A stretch of 64,000 nucleotides of DNA, taken from contig NZ_JASJOF010000007.1 in NCBI RefSeq assembly GCF_030163795.1, forward strand, positions 177,989-241,988, given 5' to 3'. Below are positions 43,003 through 51,196 of the stretch, in pieces. The notes under the pieces were generated by a model. It was not told the DNA's origin and ran no database searches. It was given only the letters and a program-made list of their open reading frames with translations. This DNA is from Roseicyclus marinus. Lineage in GTDB: Bacteria; Pseudomonadota; Alphaproteobacteria; Rhodobacterales; Rhodobacteraceae. The position numbers and the translations under genes were made by a program. Position 1 is the stretch's first letter; each line of letters starts with the position of its first letter.

Positions 43003-43980
43003 TCATTCCGCGTAAACGTGCATGTCGACCTCATGGGCCGGGGGGTAGGGCGCCTTTTCGGCATAGGCCACGGCTTCTGCCGCATCCTTTTCGATCTCGG
43101 CGTTCATCGCCTCGATCTCCGCTTCGGTGGCGATGCCCTGTTCCACGAGGAAGGCGCGGAAGCGGATGATCGGGTCGCGATTGTCCTTCCAGTCCTTCTC
43201 CTCGGACTTGGAGCGGTAGTATTCGCGGTTGATGTCGCCCACGTGGTGGCCGTGGTAGCGGTAGGTCATCAGTTCCATGAAGAAGGGACCTTCGCCCTTG
43301 CGGGCGCGCGCGACCAGTTTCTGGGTCAGTTCGTTGACGGCCAGCACATCCTGCCCGTCGACCTGATGCGCCTCGATCCCGAAGGCCTCGGCCCGCGCGA
43401 TGATCGAACCCGCGGCGATTTCCTCGGTCTTGGTGTATTCGGAATACCCGTTGTTCTCGCAGGCATAGATGACCGGCAGCTTCCAAAGGGCTGCCATGTT
43501 CATCACCTCGTACATGAGGCCCTGCGCGGTCGCGCCATCGCCGAAGAAACAGACCGTCACATCGTCCTGCCCCAAGAGTTTCGCGCGCAGGGCCGATCCG
43601 GTGGCGATCCCCATGGACCCGCCCACGATGGCATTGGCGCCAAGGTTGCCGTGGCTTTGGTCGGCGATATGCATCGAGCCGCCCTTGCCCCGGCAATAGC
43701 CCTCGGCCTTGCCCAGAAGCTCGCAGAACATCGCCTTGAATTCCGCGCCCTTGGCCACGCAATGACCATGGCCGCGATGGGTGGAGGTGATGCGGTCGCT
43801 GTCGGTCAGCGCCTCGCAGATGCCGACGGCGACGGCTTCCTCGCCGGAATACATATGGGTCAGCCCCGGCATCTTGGCCGAAAGATAGAGCTGGTTGGCG
43901 TTGTCTTCGAAGGTGCGGATGCGGACCATCTGGGCATACATGCGCAGGTAATCCTCGGTATTGGTCTTGGGCTTTGCCAT
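43003..43980 (-). CDS. 2-oxoacid dehydrogenase E1 component, alpha subunit
   Basis: Binds thiamine diphosphate and decarboxylates the 2-oxoacid (or cleaves acetoin) with the beta subunit. The ThDP motif GDGATAQGLMYEVMNMAALWK ending in ENNGYSEYT (GDG-x-NN) is at about residues 145-180. The phosphorylation-loop-like RYHGHHVGD segment is near 240. At 325 residues it is the short AcoA-like form. Preceding gene is the M24-fold protein, 90 bases upstream across an intergenic repeat, so it could have its own promoter. Confidence 0.93.
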   Translation of the reverse strand: MAKPKTNTEDYLRMYAQMVRIRTFEDNANQLYLSAKMPGLTHMYSGEEAVAVGICEALTDSDRITSTHRGHGHCVAKGAEFKAMFCELLGKAEGYCRGKGGSMHIADQSHGNLGANAIVGGSMGIATGSALRAKLLGQDDVTVCFFGDGATAQGLMYEVMNMAALWKLPVIYACENNGYSEYTKTEEIAAGSIIARAEAFGIEAHQVDGQDVLAVNELTQKLVARARKGEGPFFMELMTYRYHGHHVGDINREYYRSKSEEKDWKDNRDPIIRFRAFLVEQGIATEAEIEAMNAEIEKDAAEAVAYAEKAPYPPAHEVDMHVYAE

Positions 43981-44005
43981 GGATCTGGTCCCCGGACGGA
44001 TGCGT

Positions 44006-44059
44006 CCTTCATCTTGGTGAAAAACTCTCGGGGGGTATGGGGGGCAGACAGCCCCCCAT
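44006..44059 (+). repeat. dispersed intergenic repeat, copy 5
   Basis: Begins CCTTCATCTTGGTGAAAAAC and ends in a nine-base-pair hairpin ATGGGGGGC (44037-44045) / GCCCCCCAT (44051-44059). It lies between the M24 gene and the E1-alpha gene, inside the presumed minus-strand operon. Confidence 0.6.
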
Positions 44060-44070
44060 CTCCCGAAGGT

Positions 44071-45369
44071 TCAGTAACGGTTGGCGATGGGCAGGTCCTC
44101 GGCCGGGAAGAGGCTGATCACCTCGCAGCCCGTCTCGGTCACCACCACCTCTTCCTCGATGCGGGCGGCGGAATAGCCGTCGGCGGCGGGGCAGTAGGTC
44201 TCCAACGCGAAGACCATGCCGGTCTGGATCTCCATCGGATGATCGAGGCTGACCGCGCGGCTGATGATCGGGCGCTCATGCAGCGCGAGACCCAGACCAT
44301 GGCCGAATTGCAGGCCAAAGGCCGCGTCCTCGTTGGGGAAGCCCAGGCTTTCGGCGGTCGGCCAGACCTCTGCCACCTTGTCGGTGGTGACACCGGGCTT
44401 GATCATGGCGATGGAGGCATCGATCCATTCGCGCGCCTTGACGTAGGCGTCGTTCTGCGCGGGCGTCGCCCTCCCGACGTTGAAGGTGCGGTAGTAGCAG
44501 GTCCGATAGCCCTGGTAGCTTTGCAAGATGTCGAAGAAGCACTGGTCGCCGGGCCGGATCAGCCGGTCGGTGAAATTGTGCGGATGCGGATTGCAACGCT
44601 CGCCCGAGATGGCGTTGATCGCCTCCACATCGTCCGAACCCATCTCGTAAAGGAGCTTGTTCGAGAGCGCGACGATGTCGTTCTCGCGCACGCCGGGTTT
44701 CAGTTCCTCGTAGATCATGTGGTAGACGCCATCGACCATGGCGGCGGCCTGCGTGAGCAACTGGATCTCGTCCCAGTTCTTGATCTCGCGGGCGGCAAGC
44801 ATGATCTGCTGGCCGTCGACGACTTTGATGCCTTCTTCCTGCAGCGCGTGGAACATGGCGGTTTCGGCGTAATCGACGCCGACCGGCATGTCGGCCATGC
44901 CCGCATCCTTGATCAGCTGGGCGATCATCTTGGCGTATTTCTTCATCAGGCCGAATTCGGGCGGGATGGTGCCGCGCATGCCGACCACGCCGGCGAGGCA
45001 ATGATCGGGCTCCAGCCAGTCGGAATAGCGCTGGTGATGGACGGCGGCCGAGCCGAAATCCCAGACATAGGGGCTGTCGTCGCCGGTCAGGAGGCAAAAA
45101 CGGCACATCTTGTCCCGTTCCCATTCGCCGATCTTGGTCGCCGAGACATAGCGGATGTTGTTGACGTCAAAGAGCAACAACGAGCCCGCATTCGAGGCCT
45201 GAAGCGATTGGCGGGTGCGGGCCAACCGATAGCGGCGCAGGCGGTCATGGTCGATGCGGCGTTCGAAATCCACCGAGGTGTGGCCCCATGCGGGCAGGCG
45301 GTCACGCCATTCCCAATTGGGGTTGAGGTCCTGGGGGGTCAGCAGGTTCGGCATCAGGGCGCGTGACAT
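44071..45369 (-). CDS. M24-family (aminopeptidase P/creatinase fold) protein with altered metal site
   Basis: A 432-residue pita-bread-fold protein with the creatinase-like N-terminal domain (residues about 45-195) and a C-terminal M24 domain. Compared with the five aminopeptidase P metal ligands, Asp280 (CFFD), His357 (FGHGLGLALH), Glu390 (FALETYCP) and Glu405 (ARIEEEVV) are in place. The second Asp is replaced by Cys291 in RTCYYRTF. It may act as a dipeptidase, an amidohydrolase like creatinase, or a lyase like DddP, but it matches none clearly. Its position with a dehydrogenase complex and sugar-type transporter suggests a catabolic, not proteolytic, role. Confidence 0.75.
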   Translation of the reverse strand: MSRALMPNLLTPQDLNPNWEWRDRLPAWGHTSVDFERRIDHDRLRRYRLARTRQSLQASNAGSLLLFDVNNIRYVSATKIGEWERDKMCRFCLLTGDDSPYVWDFGSAAVHHQRYSDWLEPDHCLAGVVGMRGTIPPEFGLMKKYAKMIAQLIKDAGMADMPVGVDYAETAMFHALQEEGIKVVDGQQIMLAAREIKNWDEIQLLTQAAAMVDGVYHMIYEELKPGVRENDIVALSNKLLYEMGSDDVEAINAISGERCNPHPHNFTDRLIRPGDQCFFDILQSYQGYRTCYYRTFNVGRATPAQNDAYVKAREWIDASIAMIKPGVTTDKVAEVWPTAESLGFPNEDAAFGLQFGHGLGLALHERPIISRAVSLDHPMEIQTGMVFALETYCPAADGYSAARIEEEVVVTETGCEVISLFPAEDLPIANRY

Positions 45370-45436
45370 GAAAATCTCCTCCCGGCGGGCGCGGGGCCTG
45401 CCGTCACGGTTGGGTCTCTTGCGGAAACGGATGGCG

Positions 45437-46243
45437 TTACTGGATGCACCAGCCGCCGTCGATGTGGATCATCTGGCCGGTCATGTAGTCGCTGTCCTTG
45501 CTGGCAAGGAAGGAGGCGGTGCCGGTGATGTCGTCGGGGTAGGAGACGCGCTTGATCTGGAGCGCATCGCGCACGATGTCCTCGTAGGCTTGGCCTTCGC
45601 GGTCCTTGAAGCCGATATCGACGAGGTCCTTGTCGAGCTGTTCCCACAGCGGCGTGACCACCACGCCCGGCGCATAGCCGTTGACGGTGATGTTGTGTTC
45701 AGCCAGCGCCAGCGCGCCGCAATGGGTCAGCGCCAGACAGCCGTATTTCGAGGTGCAATAGACGGTCACGTCGATCAGCGGCTTGCGCGAGGCGATGGAG
45801 CCCACGTTGATCAGCTTGTAGGGGCCGCCGTCCTTGCCCTGGGCGATCATCTGGCGGGCGGTTTCCTGCATGCCCAGCCACATCGCCTTGGTGTTCACAT
45901 CCATGATGAGGTCCCAGTTGTCCTCGTCGATGTCCATGAAGAACCGGGGTTTGTTCAGGCCCGCATTGAACAGGCCCACGTTGATCGACCCGAAGGCCTC
46001 GACAGTTGCGGCGACGGCGGCGGCATTGTCGGCGCGCTTGGTCACGTCCATGCGGACGGCGATGGCGCGACCGTTTCCGGCGGCATTGATCCGGTTGGCC
46101 ATCTCCTGCGCCGCGTCCAGATCCAGATCGCCGAGGCAGACATTGGCCCCTTGCGCGGCGAAGGCCTCTGCGTTGGCGGCACCCATGCCGCGCGCGGCAC
46201 CGGTGATCAGGATGTTTTTGCCCTTCAGTCGTTCGGGGTCCAT
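45437..46243 (-). CDS. SDR family NAD(P)-dependent oxidoreductase (copy 1)
   Basis: A 268-residue short-chain dehydrogenase. The nucleotide motif TGAARGMGAANAEAF, the NAG motif in LFNAGLNKP and the catalytic YCTSK (YxxxK) are present. Asp in GDLDLDAA favours NAD. It resembles acetoin/butanediol and sorbitol dehydrogenases. It is clearly paralogous to the SDR encoded at 49320-50141 on the divergent strand, sharing long C-terminal identity (APGVV, WEQ, DITGT, SDYMTGQ). The start overlaps the upstream regulator's stop by 19 bases, so both are in one transcript. Confidence 0.88.
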   Translation of the reverse strand: MDPERLKGKNILITGAARGMGAANAEAFAAQGANVCLGDLDLDAAQEMANRINAAGNGRAIAVRMDVTKRADNAAAVAATVEAFGSINVGLFNAGLNKPRFFMDIDEDNWDLIMDVNTKAMWLGMQETARQMIAQGKDGGPYKLINVGSIASRKPLIDVTVYCTSKYGCLALTHCGALALAEHNITVNGYAPGVVVTPLWEQLDKDLVDIGFKDREGQAYEDIVRDALQIKRVSYPDDITGTASFLASKDSDYMTGQMIHIDGGWCIQ

Positions 46244-48078
46244 CGGTTTCCTCCCTCGTGGTCCGTGTCTTCCAGAATCTCTTCGGCGCGGGCCTGAATC
46301 CGGGCCAGCGCGTCGCGGGGCCGGGTCAGGCCGCGCAGCATGTCATGCAGTTCGAGGCCGCAAAGCTTGATGATCTCGGACACCTGCGGGATCGGCGGGC
46401 GCGGCCAGAATTGCAGTTCGTCGCGCCAGGACATCTGGTCGACGGTCTCAAAAATCGGCGACAGGCGGCGCACCTCGGGGTCGGCACCCACGGAATAGCG
46501 GGGCGCGGTGCGGCTGCCGTTCTGCACGTAAAGCTTTTGCGCGCCGGGCGAGGTGAAAGCGATCAGCGCCTCGGCGGCATCTTCTACCCGTTCGGGGGCG
46601 AGATTGGCCGGGATGCAGAGCGCATAGCCACCCACGGGCGCAATCGGCGCGCCCTCGGGTCCATGGGGATGGGGCAGGTAGCCGGTGTTGCCATGGGCGG
46701 GGCAGGTTTCATCCAACTCGAAATACGGAGCGAGCAGCGTGTAGCCATAGGCCATCGCCACCTTGCCCGCCGCATAGGGGCGGACCCGTTCGTACCACGA
46801 CATCGACAAGATATCGGGCGGTGAATAATCCAGAAGCTCCATCAGGTATTCAGCGGCCGCAAGCGCCCGGTCGGTGTCGAGCCGGGGCTGCCATGGCCCA
46901 TGGCCAAGGCGGGCCGCGTCATATCCGCCGGCGATTTCGGGCAGGTCGATGATGGGCTGGCCGAAGGCCGCGCAGGTCATCATGAAGGTATGGCCAAGCG
47001 CCGTGCCGCGCGCGGCATTCCACGCCACACCGTAGCGTCCGGCGCGCGGGTCGTGGAAATGGCGGGCGGCTTCGATCACCTCGTCGGCGGTGACGGGGGG
47101 CGTGATGCCATCGCGGGCGAACCAATCCTTGCGGTAGAACATCAGTTCCGGCGTGGTCTGGCTGGGCACGCCGTAGGGCACGCCGTTCCAATGCGTCGCG
47201 CGCCAGCCCGCCGTGTGGAAATCGCCGGGATCGAGCCGGTCGGTATCCATCACCTCGGTCAGGGGGCGGATCACGCCCTTGGTCACGAATTCGCCGATCC
47301 ACGGCAGATCGACCGCGATCAGATCATAGGCGCTGCGCTTGCGCTCGGCGTTGCGCAGCGTTTCCTGATGCAGGCGGTCGATGGAAAAGGCGCGCTGGTG
47401 GATGTCGGTGCCCACCATCTGTTCGAACTGGCGCTTGAGGTTTTCCATGACCATGAAGGTCGGATCGCCATGCACCAGGATGCGCAGGCCGCCCGCCAGC
47501 TTGAGCGGCGCGAGCAGCGCGCGGGGGGGCGCGATGGCCGCCTGGCTCGAGACATAGGAGCCGCCGTAGAAATAATCCTCGGTCTCTTCGGGCGGCGCCG
47601 CGTCGAAGGTGGCCCGCGCCAACCGTCCGATGCGGCTTGCGACCTGACCGAATTCTTCGAGCAGCTGTTCGCTGGGGTGGAGCGAAAAGGTCCGCCCCGA
47701 TTTCGTGCGCGGGCGCTGTTCGACAAGGCCTGCGGACTGGATCTCGGCCAGTTTGCGCATCGCGGTGGCATAGGGCACCCCCGAGGCGGAAGCCATGGAG
47801 GAGGACGAAACCATCCGCCCCTCGATATGTCCGCGCATCAGGTGCAGGATCATGTTGAGGTGCGGATTGGGTGTGGTCGGGTCGAGCGAGGTGTCGATCT
47901 CGCGGCACAGCTCACCGAGGAAATCGACCACGCGGGCCAGTTCCGCCTCGGCGGAGGCCACGCCAAGACGGCCGCCGAGCGATGTGGCGTCTTGTCCGAA
48001 TTGGAGGATTTCGCTCGGTTGCTTGTTCATGGTTCCGCTGGCACGTTGCCCGGCGACCCGGATCGGGGAGCGCGTCAT
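46225..48078 (-). CDS. transcriptional regulator: winged-helix domain fused to an ABC solute-binding-protein domain
   Basis: A 617-residue protein with no signal peptide. Residues about 70-145 form a winged helix (MASASGVPYATAMRKLAEIQ, then AGLVEQRPRTKSGRTFSLHP). From about 196 to 600 it is a family-1 extracellular solute-binding protein fold: LRILVHGDPTFMVMENLKRQ, VPYGVPSQTTPELMFYRKDW and GGYALCIPANL. A cytoplasmic SBP domain coupled to DNA binding implies ligand sensing by a recruited transport-protein fold. A strong GGAGGA site supports the ATG at 48078 over the one at 48030. It is divergent from a sugar-type ABC operon and precedes the catabolic genes; it is probably their ligand-responsive regulator. 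Confidence 0.85.
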   Translation of the reverse strand: MTRSPIRVAGQRASGTMNKQPSEILQFGQDATSLGGRLGVASAEAELARVVDFLGELCREIDTSLDPTTPNPHLNMILHLMRGHIEGRMVSSSSMASASGVPYATAMRKLAEIQSAGLVEQRPRTKSGRTFSLHPSEQLLEEFGQVASRIGRLARATFDAAPPEETEDYFYGGSYVSSQAAIAPPRALLAPLKLAGGLRILVHGDPTFMVMENLKRQFEQMVGTDIHQRAFSIDRLHQETLRNAERKRSAYDLIAVDLPWIGEFVTKGVIRPLTEVMDTDRLDPGDFHTAGWRATHWNGVPYGVPSQTTPELMFYRKDWFARDGITPPVTADEVIEAARHFHDPRAGRYGVAWNAARGTALGHTFMMTCAAFGQPIIDLPEIAGGYDAARLGHGPWQPRLDTDRALAAAEYLMELLDYSPPDILSMSWYERVRPYAAGKVAMAYGYTLLAPYFELDETCPAHGNTGYLPHPHGPEGAPIAPVGGYALCIPANLAPERVEDAAEALIAFTSPGAQKLYVQNGSRTAPRYSVGADPEVRRLSPIFETVDQMSWRDELQFWPRPPIPQVSEIIKLCGLELHDMLRGLTRPRDALARIQARAEEILEDTDHEGGNRWTPND

Positions 48079-48094
48079 GGGCTATCCTCCATGC

Positions 48095-48167
48095 AATGTT
48101 CAATTTGATATCCGGATACGATGGCTGAAAATGTTCAAAATGGATATCAAAATGTCCAAAACGGACA
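48095..48167. promoter_or_regulatory. inverted-repeat operator region between regulator and ABC operon
   Basis: The region contains a perfect inverted repeat TTTGATATCC (48104-48113) / GGATATCAAA (48142-48151), a repeated AATGTTCAA (48095-48103 and 48130-48138) and a smaller inverted repeat TGTCC/GGACA (48153-48167). The stretch is markedly A+T-rich for this genome. Binding of the adjacent regulator here is inferred. Confidence 0.6.
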
Positions 48168-48281
48168 AAACCGGACGAGTCTTCGGGGGGTGAAACAGCG
48201 CTGGATCGGGTCAGATTGCACCGGGCGATTCCCGGGCTGGGAGGCAGCGGCAATCACCAGACCGACACAGGGAGGAAAGAC

Positions 48282-49241
48282 ATGACCCGCAACACCAAGC
48301 TTTTGCTTGCCTGCTCGACCGCGCTCATCGCGATGGGCGGTGCCGCGGCGGCGCAGACTTATACGATCGGAATCACGCAAAACAACGTGGGCGTCGACAG
48401 CTACCAGACGACCTATGAACAGGCCTTCATCGCGGCGGCGGAAGCCAACCCCGATGTCGAAGTCGTGGTTCTGGACGCCGGCGGCGACGTCGCCCGCCAG
48501 ATCGCCCAGATCCAGGACCTCGTGCAGCAAGAGGTCGACGCGATGATCATCTGGCCGACCAACGGACAGGCCGTGATCCCCGCCGTGCGGCAGGCCCATC
48601 AGGCCGATATCCCGGTCGTCATCACCAATTCGAACATCGCCGAGGAAGGGTTCGAGTTCATCCGCTCCTTCTCGGGGCCGGACAACGTGACCCAAGGCGC
48701 GCGCGCCGCCGAAATCATGTGCGAGCGCTTCACCGCGATGGGCATTCAGGACGAGGCGCAGATCGTGCAGATCACCGGTCAGCCGGGCTATACGACCGCC
48801 ATCGAACGCGCCGAGGGCTTCGAGGAGCGTCTGCCCGAGGTGTGCCCGAACGTCACCTTGGTGGCGAGCCAGCCGGGCAACTGGAACCGCGAGGACAGCC
48901 AGCGCGTGATGGAGGCCTTCCTTGTCCAATATGACGATATCGACGGCGTCTATTCGGGTGACGACAACATGGGTGTCGGCGCGCTGAATGCGGCACTGGC
49001 CGCTGGCCGTGCCGAAGGCATCACCTTTGTCGGCGCGACCAATTTCGCGGTCGGCTACGACGCGATGGAGCGCGGCGAATACTGGGGTTCGATCTATCAA
49101 TCCCCGGTCGACGATGCCGAGGCGGCGCTTCAGACCGCGCTCGATATCCTGGCCGGCGAAGATGTTCCGTTCTTGAACTACTTCGACACGCCCAAGATCA
49201 CCCAAGACAACATGGGCGAGTTTACCCGCCCGGTCTTCTGA
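48282..49241 (+). CDS. sugar-type ABC transporter periplasmic binding protein (RbsB-like)
   Basis: Captures a sugar or similar small solute in the periplasm. A 319-residue protein with a signal peptide ending GGAAAAQT near residue 25, then the peripla_BP_4 (ribose/galactose) fold: YTIGITQNNVGVDSYQTTYE, the hinge region IIWPTNGQAVIPAV, and DGVYSGDDNMGVGALNAAL. A GGAGGA ribosome site lies before ATG 48282. It heads the plus-strand operon and is followed by an attenuator-type terminator, consistent with higher expression than the membrane genes. Ligand unknown. Confidence 0.92.
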   Translation: MTRNTKLLLACSTALIAMGGAAAAQTYTIGITQNNVGVDSYQTTYEQAFIAAAEANPDVEVVVLDAGGDVARQIAQIQDLVQQEVDAMIIWPTNGQAVIPAVRQAHQADIPVVITNSNIAEEGFEFIRSFSGPDNVTQGARAAEIMCERFTAMGIQDEAQIVQITGQPGYTTAIERAEGFEERLPEVCPNVTLVASQPGNWNREDSQRVMEAFLVQYDDIDGVYSGDDNMGVGALNAALAAGRAEGITFVGATNFAVGYDAMERGEYWGSIYQSPVDDAEAALQTALDILAGEDVPFLNYFDTPKITQDNMGEFTRPVF

Positions 49242-49254
49242 TCCCCTCCCTGAT

Positions 49255-49286
49255 GGGGCGGCGGCCTGCCGTCGCCCCGTTTTTTT
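49255..49286 (+). terminator. terminator/attenuator between the binding-protein gene and the second SDR gene
   Basis: GGGGCGGCGG (49255-49264) pairs with CCGTCGCCCC (49269-49278), one G-T wobble, loop CCTG, followed after one base by seven Ts. It lies within the ABC operon, so partial read-through would give more binding protein than permease. Confidence 0.82.
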
Positions 49287-49319
49287 CCAGACCATTGCCA
49301 GACGACAGAGGTATTCACC

Positions 49320-50141
49320 GTGGCTGAACCGCGTGGGGTAGAAGGGCGTGTCTGCATCGTGACCGGTGCGGCGCGCGGGATCGGACGCGCCATCGCCGAG
49401 GCGCTTCTGGATGAGGGCGCAACGGTCTGTCTGGCGGATCTGAACGCCGATCAGGTGGCCGAGGTGGCCGAAGCCAACCGGGCGCGGCCGGGGATCGCCC
49501 CCGAGGCCGTTCTGTCCGTCGGCGTCGACGTGCGCGACCGCGCGCAGGTCCGCGCGATGATCGAAGCGACCGCAAAAGCCTTTGGCCGGGTGGACGTGGT
49601 GTTCAACAATGCCGGCGTGAACAAGCCGATGAACTTTCTCGACGTGACCGAGGACAATTGGCATCTCATCATGGATGTGAACGGTCTGGGATGCCTGATC
49701 GGCATGCAGGAGGCCGCGCGCCAGATGATCGCGCAGGGCCCCGCGCCGGACGGGACGGTGGGCAAGATCGTCAACACCGCCTCGGTCGCGTCGCGTCAGG
49801 GGTTCGACAACGTGGCGCCCTATTGCGCCTCGAAATGGGCCGTAGTCAGTCTGACACAATCGGCGGCCCGCGACCTTGCCAAGCATGGCATCACGGTGAC
49901 AGGGTTCGCCCCGGGTGTCGTCGCCACCGAGATGTGGGAGCAGGTGGACCGCGACCTGATGGACATCGGGGCCGCCGAGCGCCCCGGCCAGGCGATGGAG
50001 GAGTTTTCCTCCGAGATCCTGAAAGGCCGCGTCGCGCGACCGCAGGACATCACCGGCACGACCACCTTCCTCGCCTCGCGGGCGAGCGACTACATGACCG
50101 GCCAGATCGTGATGATCGACGGGGGCATGACACTGGTCTGA
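49320..50141 (+). CDS. SDR family NAD(P)-dependent oxidoreductase (copy 2)
   Basis: A 273-residue short-chain dehydrogenase with TGAARGIGRAIAEALL (cofactor binding), NNAGVNKP, a catalytic Ser in NTASVAS and YCASK (YxxxK). Cofactor-selecting Asp in LADLNADQ favours NAD. It is related to polyol and 2,3-butanediol dehydrogenases and is a paralogue of the SDR at 45437-46243. The start is GTG at 49320. It is located between the binding-protein gene and the permease genes, so it probably oxidises the imported substrate. Confidence 0.88.
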   Translation: MAEPRGVEGRVCIVTGAARGIGRAIAEALLDEGATVCLADLNADQVAEVAEANRARPGIAPEAVLSVGVDVRDRAQVRAMIEATAKAFGRVDVVFNNAGVNKPMNFLDVTEDNWHLIMDVNGLGCLIGMQEAARQMIAQGPAPDGTVGKIVNTASVASRQGFDNVAPYCASKWAVVSLTQSAARDLAKHGITVTGFAPGVVATEMWEQVDRDLMDIGAAERPGQAMEEFSSEILKGRVARPQDITGTTTFLASRASDYMTGQIVMIDGGMTLV

Positions 50142-50215
50142 CGCGACCGCCACGGCAGCGCGCAAGACCGGAACCAGCGCCAAGGGAGGCGCGTCCGCAG
50201 GGGAGGACGGACAGT

Positions 50216-51196
50216 ATGGCCGACACGGCTATCAAGACATTCGGGGGCCTTCTGGCCCGGCAGGGCATCCTTGTTGCCTTCATCCTGTTCATGGTGGGCT
50301 TCACGCTGTGGAACCCGCGCTTCATCGACATCGACAATGTCTTTGGCGTGATCCGGTCCTCGGCGATCCTTGGCGTCATGGCGCTTGGCGTCACCTTCGT
50401 GGTGATCGGCGGCAACCTCGACCTGTCGGTCGGCTCGATGCTGTCGTTTTCGGCCATCGTGGTGCTGGACCTGCATGAAAACCCCGCCTTCGGCCCGGCG
50501 CTGGCTATTCCGGCGATGTTCGCCCTCACCCTGTGTCTGGGCGCGATCAACGGGTTTCTCGTGGGATACCTGCGGCTCAATTCACTGATCGTGACCTTGG
50601 GGATGCTGTCGGCCATCCATGGCCTGACGCTGACCTGGTCGGGCGGGCAGAACATGGACATCGCCGATCAGGGTGCCACGTGGTTCGGCGTCTTCGGACG
50701 CGGCACGGCGCTGGGCATCCCGATCCCGGTCCTGATCTTTGTGGCGCTGGCGGCGTTCCTTGGCATCTTGCTGGCCAAGACGCCCTTTGGCCGCAAGGTC
50801 TATGCCGTGGGCGGGAACCCGACGGCGGCGACATTCTCGGGCATCCCGCGCGCGCGGGTCGTGTTCCTGACCTACCTGATTTCCGCCTTTTGCGTCGCGG
50901 TGGCGGGCCTCATTCAGGCCAGCCGCACCATGGGGGCGCAGAACACGGTGGGGCAGGGGTTGGAGCTGGAGGTTCTGGCCGCCGTGATCCTTGGCGGCGC
51001 ATCGCTGCTGGGCGGGTCGGGCACGATCTTCAAGACGGTGATCGGTGTCCTGATCCTTGGCTTCATCCAGAACGGTCTGCTGCTGGCCGGCCTGCAATTC
51101 TACGTCCAGTTCGTCGTGACCTGGATCATCATCATTCTCGCGGTCTGGCTCGATATCGCCACCAAGCGCGGGAAGCTCTGGTCGCCGATCGCGTGA
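50216..51196 (+). CDS. ABC transporter permease (RbsC/XylH family), first
   Basis: A 326-residue inner-membrane permease with about eight to ten helices. The branched-chain/ribose permease signature GGNLDLSVGSMLSFSAI is near residue 65, and the GGNPTAATFSGI cytoplasmic coupling segment and VILGGASLLGGSGT are present. The ATG at 50216 follows a GGGAGGA site. Its stop overlaps the second permease gene by one base. It works with the second permease and the double ATPase as one importer. Confidence 0.92.
   Translation: MADTAIKTFGGLLARQGILVAFILFMVGFTLWNPRFIDIDNVFGVIRSSAILGVMALGVTFVVIGGNLDLSVGSMLSFSAIVVLDLHENPAFGPALAIPAMFALTLCLGAINGFLVGYLRLNSLIVTLGMLSAIHGLTLTWSGGQNMDIADQGATWFGVFGRGTALGIPIPVLIFVALAAFLGILLAKTPFGRKVYAVGGNPTAATFSGIPRARVVFLTYLISAFCVAVAGLIQASRTMGAQNTVGQGLELEVLAAVILGGASLLGGSGTIFKTVIGVLILGFIQNGLLLAGLQFYVQFVVTWIIIILAVWLDIATKRGKLWSPIA

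Noticed and set aside
43018..45366. A 782-codon plus-strand frame opposite the E1-alpha and M24 genes
   Set aside because: Antisense to two genes with clear catalytic motifs; it spans their intergenic repeat and has no family resemblance.
44071..45369. Possibility that the M24-fold protein is the DMSP lyase DddP
   Set aside because: The fold is shared, but the metal-site pattern differs (Cys for Asp, no extra DddP Asp pair) and the N-terminal sequence does not match DddP.
46225..48078. Interpretation of the SBP-domain protein as an ordinary periplasmic binding protein
   Set aside because: There is no signal peptide or lipobox, a winged helix precedes the SBP fold, and a separate signal-peptide-bearing binding protein heads the ABC operon.
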